A DNA stretch of 64,000 nt, taken from Paraphysomonas bandaiensis (taxonomy: Eukaryota > Chrysophyceae). Location: positions 62,001-126,000 of the forward strand of contig CBFFRP010000412.1 in NCBI GenBank assembly GCA_965644295.1. Reading direction: 5' to 3'. Made by a program: the position numbers and the translations under genes. Positions 1 through 10,416 of this stretch are shown here, piece after piece (the stretch's first letter is position 1; the number at the start of each line of letters is the position of its first letter). The notes beneath the pieces are model-generated. The model was not told where the DNA came from and ran no database searches. It worked only from the letters and a program-made list of their open reading frames with translations.

Positions 1-177
1 AATATATTGCAATATATTAGTATGACTAATCAGTAAGTAAACACATCCGTAGATTCCATTTTTAGTATTAGTCATTAAGATCACATGGCAACCAATCCCA
101 CAACTGCTTATAGCTAATAAAACTCCACCTCATCCTCATCCGATGAGCCACCATCGTTGACGTCAACATCACCATAT

Positions 178-651
178 TCATCCAAAATTAATTCTTAGGC
201 TGCTTAAAATGTGCCGAATGAGAGGTCTAATGCCTTGGTCAGGTCGTGTCACAACTCCATCCTTTTTTCGCTTCTCTTTGCTACCGAGGAGTTCATTGAC
301 CGCAAGGTTAAGTCGATGAGATGCATATCCAACTAGAGGGTTACACCTATAAATTATTGGAAAAGTTATAACAGACAAACAAAAGTTACTCAAACAAAGG
401 TATTACCGGAATCGTTTGCCAGCTTTCTGGTTTTAGCGCAGTTGTCCCCAATGTAGAACCATCAATAACGCAAACATTATCAGCATTAACCACTTTACCC
501 ACTCAAAAAAACGTTTTTTGCTTTGTCCGAAGGTTGGAAAACAAAGCATCCATGGGAACAATAAAACTTTTTTTCCTAGCCCTGCTTGTGAGGTATGATG
601 TAAAACGCATTTATAGCTTCTGCATATCTTAATAATGTGTTCAGGGAACAT
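178..651 (-). pseudogene. hAT-family transposase fragment (decayed)
   Basis: Minus-strand reading frames carry two motifs typical of hAT transposases. One is a GDNC-type segment (frame reading IGDNCAKTRKLAN, near 405-450). Downstream is a PLVGYASHRLNLAV-type segment near 290-345, the usual 'PLxGCASHRxNLAV' block. A stretch with GT and AG edges near 350-415 separates them, but no junction I tried keeps the frame and stops flank the pieces, so I read it as a relic. It lies just left of an LTR retrotransposon and has no intact partner exon. A divergent gene with unusual splicing is possible but less likely. Confidence 0.55.
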
Positions 652-2349
652 TTATAATGTTAAGTATTTTGTAGTACATCGCAAGACATAACTGACGGAT
701 ACGCAACCACCAAAACTTCATAGGACAAACCGGTGGACGTATGACTCCGACGTTTCAGTTAGCCTCACCATAGACAACACATCTATTTGATCTTCTGTAT
801 CTTATAACCTCCACGTATGATTTCTGATCCTCATCGGATCAATCACACCACAAAAACGAGAGCACCCGAACTACTCTCTGGCAAAATACGAAGGGACAAT
901 CTCCTCCCTGAAATCTCATCCGCCGAATTGACTTATTTTGGGTGTTCCCCACGAAGCCGGCGTAGATGAAGACCCACCTCTCTTGTCGTCACAAGAACGA
1001 GGTTTTTAGTACAGCCACATCATCTATATCGACTATACGATGGCCGAACTCAGCACTCCATCTATCTCACTTGTGCCCCCATCGATAGCACTGCACCCCC
1101 ATCCACACAGTCAGACACATTACTGAATCACCGTGCTCACACTTTATAAAATATACTGGTTTTATATCCTATATACTGTATGTTTCTACTATACAAAGTA
1201 GTATCACTCCAGCACTACAAGTCGTACTGACTCTCTCTCCAGTTACATTCCAATGGTTAAACTTCAGCAGTTGTTTCCAACTACCATCCGCTACCGTGTC
1301 AAGTTATGACACAATTGGATGATTTACTAAAAGTTAACTGGACGTGTATTTACTCGTTAATCAAGTTAAGATGAGGGAAGATTAAGATTAATAAACTATA
1401 TATCACGTTATCTCTACTACCACTCATTTCTTATATGGTCACTATCTTCTTGTATGGTCAATATATATTCAGTTCTCATTACTTCTCATAATACAGTTAA
1501 CCACTACTGTATTCTCCAGTAACAATTATGGACTAGAAGCATTGGGTAGCCACTCAACATGATGGCATCGAATAAACCAATTTGATGATTTAATTCGTCA
1601 GTACCCTTGAATGAAATTTCACCTGGGTGCTGACGCGGAAATTGTTCAAAATACAGATTTCGAGAGAGCAGAGCAGAAAGCACAGGTGCGATGCCTTTTT
1701 GGTTAATGATGTTCCTGCACACGAAGGTGAACTTGAAGAAAAAGGTGAGGAGGAAGACGACGCTCTTCGTTTACGTAAAGACAACGGAAAGCGCCAAAAA
1801 CCATTCATCAAACTTCCAACACAATATACGATATTCGTATAGTACTACCAATGATTATTTAGCAGAGCTAAGATTGTTATGACTAGATTTATACAAGCGA
1901 ATAAAACCTAGATAGACACCTTGAAATGTTAGTGTTCAGAAAGTTATTCTAAGCTCTATAAATAGTATTAATTGCATATTGCCAATAATTGGATGCTGTT
2001 ATTGTTTGACAGCTGTCAGTCTAACAGTACAATTAGGAGTGTGTCATTAGTCTTACAGTATCGCGATGAGTGTATCATCAGACTGCCTCGTGGGTATGTC
2101 GTCCGGTGTATTCAGGTACTCTGTACTGCAAGAGCGTTTTAGTACTGTTCACTGTATTACCACAGCATAAATATGTTGTAAGGAAGGTCTCTTACAAAAT
2201 CGTTCTTGCCCTGAGTTTGTCATTGTGTACGCAAACAAACATATTGCTTTATGTCCCTCCACAGCTAGCTCTTCGATACGTTGCATCTCATGATGATACG
2301 GGGGAGTCATAAGTGGTGAGCTGTGACCATACTTACTACGCAACTGCTG
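652..2349. other. Intergenic, no gene seen
   Basis: AT-rich sequence with only short unsupported open frames. About 1.90-2.04 kb resembles 36.27-36.49 kb (shared 'acaccttgaaatgtt' and 'gccaataattg' stretches), so at least part is old dispersed repeat. The right edge is the insertion site of the Ty3/gypsy element; GCTG at 2346-2349 is repeated after its far LTR. Confidence 0.5.
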
Positions 2350-3455
2350 TGTAAAGCCGTGGGCTTTTATAACACCCTTGTCTCATGTTTAATGATATAA
2401 TATTATGATAATGACACTGACTAATATAACTCCAATACAACTATGATATTCATTTAAGGCATGTAGCTGGTTTAATATAGGAAACGAATGTAGTAAATGT
2501 TTATTATTATATTATGAGAGAACTGTGAGGAAGAAGAGTACTAGGACTTGCCCTCGAGCACACAATTTCGGTTTTGAGCAATGGATTTCTACTCACTGGT
2601 ATACACCTATATTCATATGGTAGTCGGTGTCGGTGTTATAGCGATTTAAGTAGCTCGTTGGACTCAGCTATACGACTATTTGCTGTTATCACACTCCATC
2701 AATTTTCTCCGGAAGGTGCACAAATTGGAAAGGGGCCTTAGGCATATGGCGAGAGGACGGTATGGGTGATATATGATACAGATATGAAGGTGTAACTTTC
2801 GTTGGGAATGTTAATCGAAATCGATATGTGTTAATGCATTTAACGTTTGGAATGAGATTGAGTTTATCATGAAATGAGCTGGCGAATTTTTAGTGACTCG
2901 AAAACTAGTGTTTTCTGTTTTTTTGGGACTCTATAATTGGTGATTTCTTGCAAGACTCGGGAATTGGTTGTTTTGGGGTCTTTGTAGCTCAGAAATCGGA
3001 GATTTTACTGTAAGATTCCAAAACCGGTGGTTTTGGGGTTTTCGGTCCCGAAATCGGGGATTTTGGTTTTTTCGGGACCAGTAAACTGGCGGTTTTCTGT
3101 GAGGACGTTTTCTAGGCTTATTTCAGTTCGCATTTTGGGTACAATGGACATGGGACATGAACTGTATTCAGTGTACTGCATGTATGGTCATATTTATTGA
3201 ACGGTGCTGGTTGTTTGCTTGGCATGTGTACTATGGGGGTCTTAGACTAGGAATCTGTCTTCTCACTTTTTTATCTAACTAATCATAGCTAAGTTAATTG
3301 ATCTACCTTTTGGGAGCTTAAGGTTGCGAGATACTTGGGAGCTTGTATATCTGGCTGTGATAAGTTAAATAAGCATTCTGTTTTGTTGTTTCGATAAACA
3401 ACCATTTCACATATCTTTTCAGTGATCTTAGGTTGCAAGACCTGAGTTGTTTACA
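2350..3455 (+). repeat. 5' LTR of outer Ty3/gypsy element
   Basis: 1106-bp direct repeat matching 14387-15492 with TG...CA ends. Its second half (about 2900-3110) holds a degenerate tandem array, roughly 30-50 bp per unit, built around 'ggttttggggtt' and 'aaatcggggatttt' alternations. The LTR should contain promoter and polyadenylation signals of the element; I cannot place the R region by eye. Confidence 0.95.
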
Positions 3456-3521
3456 GTAAATTTACTCACGATAAAATCACATAAGTGAAGAATAGTTTTA
3501 AGGAAATAGATTTTTTAAATT

Positions 3522-4063
3522 ATGTCTGATTCGGGCAGTCCCATTGTCTCTTCCGAAATGGATGAAATCAAAGGAATGTTGAGAGTAATCGCTAATGAGT
3601 TAGGAGAGGTTGCAAAGTTGTGTGCAACGACCGCTGGTAGGGTGGACCACCTTGAGACAAGGGTTGCCATAGGAGAGGGACAGTTTCTGGATGAGCTGGC
3701 AGCGGTTCAGCAGGAGGTCAATGATAGTGTCGGTGCCAGACGAGAGGAGCAGGATGATGAATCTGCTGAAGATCCGAAACAGAAAAAGAAGGAAAGGCGA
3801 ACTTCTGTGTTTATTAGGGAAGCGCAAGGCTCGGATGACATAGAGGTTAGGAAACAGGTCGTTATCAATGTTGAAAAACCGCCACATAAGCATATTTTTC
3901 TGGATTCGATGGAGCTCAGCGATTTTACAAAGTTTATCATCCAATGGTTTGAATACGAACAGATCAATGGGATTAAACTTGAGCCAGCCCAGATAGTTAG
4001 CAGGCGTGTTCGGAACCTGCTTATGTTCAACAATAGCTTGACGGATAAAATGTTTGTTAAGCT
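3522..4063 (+). pseudogene. gag of outer element, 5' part, cut by nested insertion
   Basis: Starts at ATG 3522, 66 nt after the LTR. The N-terminal region is acidic and probably coiled coil (heptad-like hydrophobic spacing in the first 60 residues), followed by a K/E-rich linker and a capsid-like hydrophobic segment (from about residue 125). At 4063 the frame runs into the LTR of the nested chromovirus and stops at 4127 after 21 foreign codons. The frame resumes exactly at 9501 if the inner element and one 4-bp AGCT duplication are removed, so the break is solely due to that insertion. Confidence 0.85.
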
Positions 4064-4358
4064 TGTGGGCTTGCATACATATGTGTATGTGTGCAAAGCA
4101 ATACCCAAGTACAGAAGTACAAAATAATGATTATTATCGTATAATGAATCATGAATACTAATACTGTCTACAATATCAACGGCTAATAATACTGTCTACA
4201 ATATCAACGGCTATTGCTAATCCCAACAACAATCACATTCCCTACAGTTTGTATTCCTAACTACATGGTACACGTATACAATACAGTACTGTACTACTAA
4301 TCATATAATACAGGACATGTACACGTATATATTCTATATGTAAGTGGATAGTCCTACA
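4064..4358 (-). repeat. 3' LTR of nested chromovirus
   Basis: 295 bp, TG...CA in the window orientation, matching 9202-9496. It holds an internal tandem duplication of about 25 bp (unit 'aatactgtctacaatatcaa' plus five bases, twice, around 4156-4210), present in both LTRs. Confidence 0.95.
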
Positions 4359-4423
4359 CTACCTCCCCTTATAATTGATGTGTTAATGTGTTATATTGAC
4401 ACTCAATTCTGTAAACTTTGTTA

Positions 4424-7400
4424 TTAATCTTCTTCATCAGAAGAATAAACCACATTTCGAGGTAGTAAATTTCTTACATTTTCATCAGGATGTTGAGTTA
4501 GGAAATTTTGTAGAGCATACGTTTTTCTAACGTTAGCCCATGGTTCCCATGTAGGTTTTTCATACCCTATCCAATGTACTAGAAATTTTATTTGACTTTT
4601 CGGACCTTTAGCTCGACCTTTTATTTTTGAAATATGGTCAATAGCATAAAAGTTTCCACCATCTTTACATGCCACTTGTAAGGGGTCAATAGTAGAGGGA
4701 TCGTAATTAAATTCCCTTAATTTCTTTATATGATAGTCTTTATTACGTTTAGTAACAATATCTTGAAGAGTATATTTATCTCCAATAACATTGACTACTC
4801 GCATTGGACCTTTAAGATATGGTAATAACTTACTTGCCGGTCCAGGACGTAAAGCATTTTGTCTATGCTCAACTAACACATAAGAATTTATTGGAAATTC
4901 TTTTGTTTGTATATTTGGTGCAGTTGCCATGTGGATTTCATCATGTTTGCGAAGATTTCGTCTTGCAATATCCATAATAGTGGACTGAACCTTTTGTATT
5001 CTATCTATCCAATGTGATAGCTTTTGTTCGTTCCCGTCCAAGTACTCATTGTGTTCAATGAATAAACTTTTATCTAAATCTACTGCATTCCCAAATAGAA
5101 TACTAGCGGGAGTAACGCCGGTGCTTCTATGTTTAGAAGAATTCATAATTCTTTGTACTAAAGGTAGATACATTGACCAATTATTTAGTACATTTTTATC
5201 AAATATAATATTCCTTAAGTGCCTTAAAATTTCTTTATTAGCACGTTCAACTATAGCATTTTCTTCTTTAGAATACGCCATCGAAAATGATTGATTACTT
5301 CCAACCATTTCTATCAATGATTTTGTTAAATCATCCACAAATGCTGGTCCAAGATCCGAATGAATCTCAATAGGTGCTCCATATCTACCCAGGTGTTGAA
5401 GCAATCCCTTTGCCGCCGCCATGGCAGTGAGATTCTTAGTAGGGATTAATTCTACCCACCTAGAAAAAGAATCGATAATCACTAATATATTAGTGTATCC
5501 ATCCTCATCTGGATGCAGACTCTGAATAAAATCCACTGCTATTCTTTGCATCGGGCCATATGTTGAGACAGTAAAGGGATGAGCATTAATTATTGGTTTA
5601 ATTCTACTCATCTTTTGACAACAAGGACAAGTTTTAATAAATTTTGTCACATGTGCCCCTTGCTTTGACCATTTATGACCATTGTCTCGTAATTTTTGTA
5701 TTGTACGATCAATACCATGATGACCTGTAACATTGTTATGAAATCTTTTAATAATTTCCCATTCCTTGTTTGGAACTTTAATATCGGGAATTAGGGAAGC
5801 ACATTTTGTTTCCATTTTAGATTCTAATGCACATAGTCTACTAAATGCATCAGCAACAACATTATCAGATCCTTTAATATCACATAGATCATAATCATAT
5901 GCTTGGAAACATTTCAACCATCGCTGAACTTTCTTATCCTTAGCGTAATCAGTTCTCAACTGAGTAATATTTTTATGATCTGTTTTGATCGTAAAGTATC
6001 TATACCTTAATAGGTAGTCCCATTTATCTAAGGCATAGTATATAGCATATCCTTCTTTCTGAGGTGTATCCCAATTCATCATTCTTTCATCGAATGTTTT
6101 ACTGAGAAATCCGATTGGACGTTCTACACCATCTACTACTTGGTAGAGGTATGCTCCTATTCCATAATCAGATGCATCGGTCAATAAATATATTGGTGAC
6201 TCGTCATCAATGAAAAATAATGTTGGACATTCATGGATCATCAATTTGATCTTTTCAAATGCTTCATTGGCATCCTCTGTCCATTGTAGACGTTTACGTC
6301 TATGATAGTTGAGAAGCATTTTATTTAACGGTCTCACCACTAAGGAGTGGTTGTGCACGTGATCCCGAAAATAATTTGCCAATCCGAGGAAAGATTTTAG
6401 ACCCTTCATAGTTTCAGGCTTTGGGAAATTTAATACACTATCCAGACGTTCTCTAGTAAAGTGTAACCCTTCCTCATTTAGAGTATGTCCTACATATTGT
6501 ACTTCGGACTCTCCTATTTTCACTTTCTCAGGATTAATGTAAACATTGTATTTCCTGAAGCGTTCTAGAACTTTAACGTAATTTTCAATTAGTTCATCTT
6601 CTGTAGAAGCATATATAATCAGGTCATCTAGATATAATTCACATATGAACATAATCAACCCGGCAAGCACAATTGTTGTTAATACTCGTTGAAAGTATGA
6701 TGGAGCACCACTCAAACCCATGGGTAGTCGGAGCCATTCGAATACTCCCCAGAAGGTTATAAATGCCGTCCACTTCCTCGAGTACTCTGAAATTTTAGCC
6801 TGGTAATAACCAGATACTAAATCCAGAATTATGAAGTATTTGGGTTTCTTAGACCCAATACGTTCTAACATTTCTTTGATGTTAGGTATTGGCCAACGTT
6901 CCCTCTGTGTGTGCTTGTTTAGACTTTTATAGTCTACACAGAATCGCCATTTATCATTTGGTTTGGGAACTAATAATACCTGGCTATAATAAGGAGCCGT
7001 ACTTGGTTGTATTATTCCATGCTCCACAAATGTATCGATTTGCTTTTTACAAGCATACTGTCGTACTCGATCCATCTTTCGTGGCGGACCACAATGTTTT
7101 GGTTGTTCCCAGGCATCCCTATCTACCTCTAATTCAAAAGGTGGAACATCCATTGGCATATCCGACACTGTGGTTTTAAATCTATCCTTATAGATTTCAT
7201 GGATTTCTCTCACCCTCCTTTGTAAAGATTCGGGACCAGAGATTTTAGTTGGTAACGTAGTACCTTCTACTTTTTCCTGAGTATTTGTAACTATTTCTTC
7301 TGGGATTGACTCCAGATAGTTATCTCTAATCTCGCCTATATCTTCCTTTTCATATGCACTTATACGCATGGATGATATTGGAGGTGAATACATAGTACTA

Positions 7401-8053
7401 ACCAAGCTATTACTTGTAAGTAAATTATTATTATAACTAAGGTGTTCCTTAGCTTGGCGCCTTAATGTTTCCATGTTATTATAACATGTGGCTCTCTCAC
7501 TAATATGTTCCGAGAGAAGCTGAGTCTTCTCAGCATGGCCCGCGGCCGTAGCTAGCATTTTCCCTGCTAACTCTCTTTCCATAAAGTGAGATGGAAAATG
7601 ATCAACTAATCTATATTTCTTGATAGTTTCTCTACCAATTATGATATCAAAGGTGCTATCTATTATCAAACATTGCAACTCAATATCAAGAGTATTGTTA
7701 TACTCATCAGTTAATCTTATAGTTATTATCATATATTGCTTGCTACTACAACAAGCATTATCAAGCGCACTACAAATTTTAATGTTACACTCGTGCAATG
7801 GAATATTATACCTAGCAACTAACATATCAGCAAGTTCTTGGTTAATGAAATTATTCCCAGTAGCCCCCGTGTCCAATAAGGCTTTAGCTCTTAGATTTTC
7901 CTTTACTTGTTTTCGATCTTGGAGGACCATCAGGATTCTCCACATAAGGGCAGGTACTCCAACCCATAACCGCATATTTTTTGCCCTGTGTGGAATCTTT
8001 CCATGGCTTCTTTTCATGGTTAGCCCATGCACAGGTTTTGCGGGTGCAGTCAC
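4424..8053 (-). CDS. pol: Chromovirus Pol polyprotein (PR-RT-RH-IN-chromodomain)
   Basis: Open frame of 1209 codons. No ATG sits at its upstream edge (first codon GTG), and it overlaps gag by 170 nt in the +1 frame, so it is probably made as a Gag-Pol fusion by +1 frameshifting as in yeast Ty3. Protease DTG is at residues 61-63. Reverse transcriptase has YLDD at 474-477. RNase H starts near the TDASDYG motif. Integrase has an HHCC zinc domain (HxxxTGHHG then CPCC) and the catalytic triad D841, D900, E936 (DX35E), followed by a GPY/F-like 'LKGP' module. A canonical chromodomain lies at about 1135-1185, with aromatic positions in FLVHWIGY and TWEPW. Chromodomains of this class direct integration to marked chromatin. 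No disabling change seen. Confidence 0.95.
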   Translation of the reverse strand: MTAPAKPVHGLTMKRSHGKIPHRAKNMRLWVGVPALMWRILMVLQDRKQVKENLRAKALLDTGATGNNFINQELADMLVARYNIPLHECNIKICSALDNACCSSKQYMIITIRLTDEYNNTLDIELQCLIIDSTFDIIIGRETIKKYRLVDHFPSHFMERELAGKMLATAAGHAEKTQLLSEHISERATCYNNMETLRRQAKEHLSYNNNLLTSNSLVSTMYSPPISSMRISAYEKEDIGEIRDNYLESIPEEIVTNTQEKVEGTTLPTKISGPESLQRRVREIHEIYKDRFKTTVSDMPMDVPPFELEVDRDAWEQPKHCGPPRKMDRVRQYACKKQIDTFVEHGIIQPSTAPYYSQVLLVPKPNDKWRFCVDYKSLNKHTQRERWPIPNIKEMLERIGSKKPKYFIILDLVSGYYQAKISEYSRKWTAFITFWGVFEWLRLPMGLSGAPSYFQRVLTTIVLAGLIMFICELYLDDLIIYASTEDELIENYVKVLERFRKYNVYINPEKVKIGESEVQYVGHTLNEEGLHFTRERLDSVLNFPKPETMKGLKSFLGLANYFRDHVHNHSLVVRPLNKMLLNYHRRKRLQWTEDANEAFEKIKLMIHECPTLFFIDDESPIYLLTDASDYGIGAYLYQVVDGVERPIGFLSKTFDERMMNWDTPQKEGYAIYYALDKWDYLLRYRYFTIKTDHKNITQLRTDYAKDKKVQRWLKCFQAYDYDLCDIKGSDNVVADAFSRLCALESKMETKCASLIPDIKVPNKEWEIIKRFHNNVTGHHGIDRTIQKLRDNGHKWSKQGAHVTKFIKTCPCCQKMSRIKPIINAHPFTVSTYGPMQRIAVDFIQSLHPDEDGYTNILVIIDSFSRWVELIPTKNLTAMAAAKGLLQHLGRYGAPIEIHSDLGPAFVDDLTKSLIEMVGSNQSFSMAYSKEENAIVERANKEILRHLRNIIFDKNVLNNWSMYLPLVQRIMNSSKHRSTGVTPASILFGNAVDLDKSLFIEHNEYLDGNEQKLSHWIDRIQKVQSTIMDIARRNLRKHDEIHMATAPNIQTKEFPINSYVLVEHRQNALRPGPASKLLPYLKGPMRVVNVIGDKYTLQDIVTKRNKDYHIKKLREFNYDPSTIDPLQVACKDGGNFYAIDHISKIKGRAKGPKSQIKFLVHWIGYEKPTWEPWANVRKTYALQNFLTQHPDENVRNLLPRNVVYSSDEED

Positions 8054-9152
8054 CTTTATGAAGATTACCGCATATCCAACATGCTTCCTTAGTATCAGTT
8101 GTTGCTTTAGTACTTGAGGATGAGCTGGAGGATGAAGTTTTTGTAGTCTTAGACTTGTTAGACTTAGACGTTTCTTTGGAATCCAATTTAGTTTCCATCC
8201 TCTTTACTTTTCTCACAGCTTGACTATAGTCATTGTTAAGCTCTCGCACCTTTCTACAGAATGCTCCGAAATCTTTTGGTGCAGATTGACCTTGGCCTAT
8301 ATCCGCTATAAATTTCTCTTTGGCATCCTTTCTGAAGGAATGTCCGCCCACAAGTTTAATGTTTTTCTTGAGGGTTTTGACTATGGTATCCGAGGCTACC
8401 TCTGTGAGACTTGCCTCCGGAATGAGCTTATAAAGCTCATTCAGACGTCCATATTCTTTTAAGAATACTTTAGGAACATGAATATCCACCTTAACCTTTG
8501 GTCCAATGATATTATCTATGAACCTAGGAAGAGGCTCCAATGTATCAGAGTATCGCTCCTCTTCCTCTAGAAAGGCTTGCTTTAACCACTGAATCAATTC
8601 CTCAGTAGTTACAATGTTTGGATCTAGCCAGTCCTCGTCAGACTCATCTCCAAAATCCTGCTGTCGCTGAAACTGAAGCATATCACGCACTGTTGGTGCC
8701 ATGATTTCTGACCTTATGAATTTTGTCCCTTTAGGATCTCTTTTCGAGAGATTTTCACAAAATTCGATGATATCCTCATCTTGCACACTACCTAAGTAGG
8801 GAATAGAGTCGGTATTGATTACTTCATGTGGAGTGGATTCCGTCGCAATGACTTCATTCAAGTCAATACGCTCACTCCTGTTGGGGTGCGGATCTCCACT
8901 CCTTTGCTTCTTTCTCTTTGGTTGAGAAGAAGAGAGCTCACGAAATGATACTCCACTCAATTCTCCTTCCGCCTCTACTGATGTTTCAGTTTGAGGAGAA
9001 GATTGCATTTGAGATGATGTTGTTGCATCTCTTGCTCGTTTCCGAGAGGATTCTCTCTCTCTTTTCGTCTTTTTAGACGAAGAACCCGAAGCAGCTAACA
9101 ATTCCTCTATTTGAGGAGCTGCTTTTATTTTGCTTCTCTTACTTTCCCCCAT
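7884..9152 (-). CDS. gag: Chromovirus Gag with zinc knuckle
   Basis: 422 codons from ATG 9152, just downstream of the 5' LTR. The N-terminal third is charged and Ser-rich (many K/R, then acidic). The middle is a retrotrans-gag/capsid-like helical region with W and hydrophobic blocks (about residues 145-300). A Ser/Lys/Thr-rich linker leads to a zinc knuckle near residues 358-369 with unusual spacing CX2CX3HX3C instead of CX2CX4HX4C. The tail overlaps the start of pol. Gag packages RNA into virus-like particles. Confidence 0.9.
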   Translation of the reverse strand: MGESKRSKIKAAPQIEELLAASGSSSKKTKRERESSRKRARDATTSSQMQSSPQTETSVEAEGELSGVSFRELSSSQPKRKKQRSGDPHPNRSERIDLNEVIATESTPHEVINTDSIPYLGSVQDEDIIEFCENLSKRDPKGTKFIRSEIMAPTVRDMLQFQRQQDFGDESDEDWLDPNIVTTEELIQWLKQAFLEEEERYSDTLEPLPRFIDNIIGPKVKVDIHVPKVFLKEYGRLNELYKLIPEASLTEVASDTIVKTLKKNIKLVGGHSFRKDAKEKFIADIGQGQSAPKDFGAFCRKVRELNNDYSQAVRKVKRMETKLDSKETSKSNKSKTTKTSSSSSSSSTKATTDTKEACWICGNLHKGDCTRKTCAWANHEKKPWKDSTQGKKYAVMGWSTCPYVENPDGPPRSKTSKGKSKS

Positions 9153-9201
9153 AATATTGTTATATCACAGAGATTGAGTACTACTTATTAAGTAATATTA
9201 C

Positions 9202-9496
9202 TGTGGGCTTGCATACATATGTGTATGTGTGCAAAGCAATACCCAAGTACAGAAGTACAAAATAATGATTATTATCGTATAATGAATCATGAATACTAAT
9301 ACTGTCTACAATATCAACGGCTAATAATACTGTCTACAATATCAACGGCTATTGCTAATCCCAACAACAATCACATTCCCTACAGTTTGTATTCCTAACT
9401 ACATGGTACACGTATACAATACAGTACTGTACTACTAATCATATAATACAGGACATGTACACGTATATATTCTATATGTAAGTGGATAGTCCTACA
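9202..9496 (-). repeat. 5' LTR of nested chromovirus
   Basis: 295-bp copy identical by eye to 4064-4358. On the minus strand the sequence after it (from 9201 downward) begins GTAATATTAC, a perfect 10-bp palindrome. I do not recognise a standard initiator-tRNA primer site there. Confidence 0.95.
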
Positions 9497-9500
9497 AGCT

Positions 9501-10413
9501 GAGTGCTCAAAAGTTTTGTGAACTGATGGCTAAGGAGACCAAGGTGTTGTCTAAAGTGGAGTTCATTGAGACTTTGCGATACGCGCTGAGATATTTTAAG
9601 CCACTGGATTGGAAATCAGTGCGGCCGAATACACATGAGCTGTTTTTTCAAGAGATTTTGAAGCGAAAGAGTATTTTTATGCGTACGTTTACTATCATGA
9701 TGGAGGCAAATAGTACTAAGTGTCCGCCGGTTGGAGGAAAAGAGTTTGGATCTGCTCAAGTATTTTTGGAGTTGATCGACGAGTCTTACAACAAACGAAT
9801 TCTGGCGGAGATTCCAAGAGTGACGGATACTAATTATGGTAATGTTGAAGAGTTTCTGGATACATACGTTTCCAAGGCGAGTGAGCATTATGAGGCGTCC
9901 AAGAACATTAGATTGGTGCCTTATGAAGGGTCCGATTTCAGTAGGAAGCAAATTCAAAGGAGTTCGAGGAATCGGGACAATGGATACGTTGCAAAGGAGA
10001 AACCGAAATCTTTAAACAACGTGCAGTTTGCGGACCGAGTTGAGGATGATTTCTACAGTGATTTAGATGACAAGGAGGTTGACCCGATAGTTGTGGTCAA
10101 GGATGACGGGATGTCAGATGATGATTTCGAGAATGAGGTTGAGGAGATGTTGCTCGGCGAACCAGAGTCTGATAAGGAAGCTATAGAACAGGTGATGAAC
10201 CTGGAGAAGACTGTTAATCCAACCCGTGGTTGTGTTGCGTATGCGTTGTATGGGAACTGCTACAAAGGGAAGGAGTGTAAGCATGTCCAGGGTCATAATG
10301 GAGCAGTTGCAACGGAAACCCGGAAATGGATGATGAAGAAGCTGTCTCAGATGATGGCAGATGACTCCAAAGGGCCGCGAAAGATTTTGCCGAGGCCTGG
10401 TGGAGTGACTTGA
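9501..10413 (+). pseudogene. gag of outer element, 3' part with CCCH finger
   Basis: Continuation of the split outer gag; the frame matches that of 3522-4063 exactly across the insertion. It encodes the rest of a capsid-like region (to about 9950), an acidic linker with several D/E runs, and near 10231-10296 a Cys/His cluster C-x8-C-x5-C followed by H, which resembles a CCCH zinc finger rather than the CCHC knuckle usual for gypsy Gag. It ends at TGA 10411-10413, directly before pol. ATG 9526 gives 295 codons but is an internal Met of the original gag. Confidence 0.85.
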
Positions 10414-10416
10414 CAA

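Larger units (their letters stand above)
4064..9496 (-). mobile_element. Ty3/gypsy chromovirus nested in outer gag
   Basis: 5433-bp element on the minus strand with two 295-bp LTRs (4064-4358 and 9202-9496) that look identical. A 4-bp AGCT duplication flanks it (4060-4063 and 9497-9500). It encodes Gag with a zinc knuckle and a Pol ordered protease-RT-RNase H-integrase-chromodomain, the defining order of chromoviruses. A purine tract next to its 3' LTR (minus strand, about 4359-4370) is the likely polypurine tract. All reading frames are open and the LTRs match, so it could be autonomous and very recent; it must be younger than the element it interrupts. Confidence 0.95.

Noticed and set aside
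1504-1882. Overlapping small ORFs at 1.5-1.9 kb on both strands
   Set aside because: All are around 60-73 codons, without motifs, and overlap each other; no evidence of coding.
3600-4108. Minus-strand ORFs of 133-158 codons over the outer gag
   Set aside because: Shadows of the gag frame with no start context or domain.
7620-8117. 165-codon plus-strand ORF over the inner gag-pol junction
   Set aside because: Antisense shadow of the chromovirus pol; no independent support.
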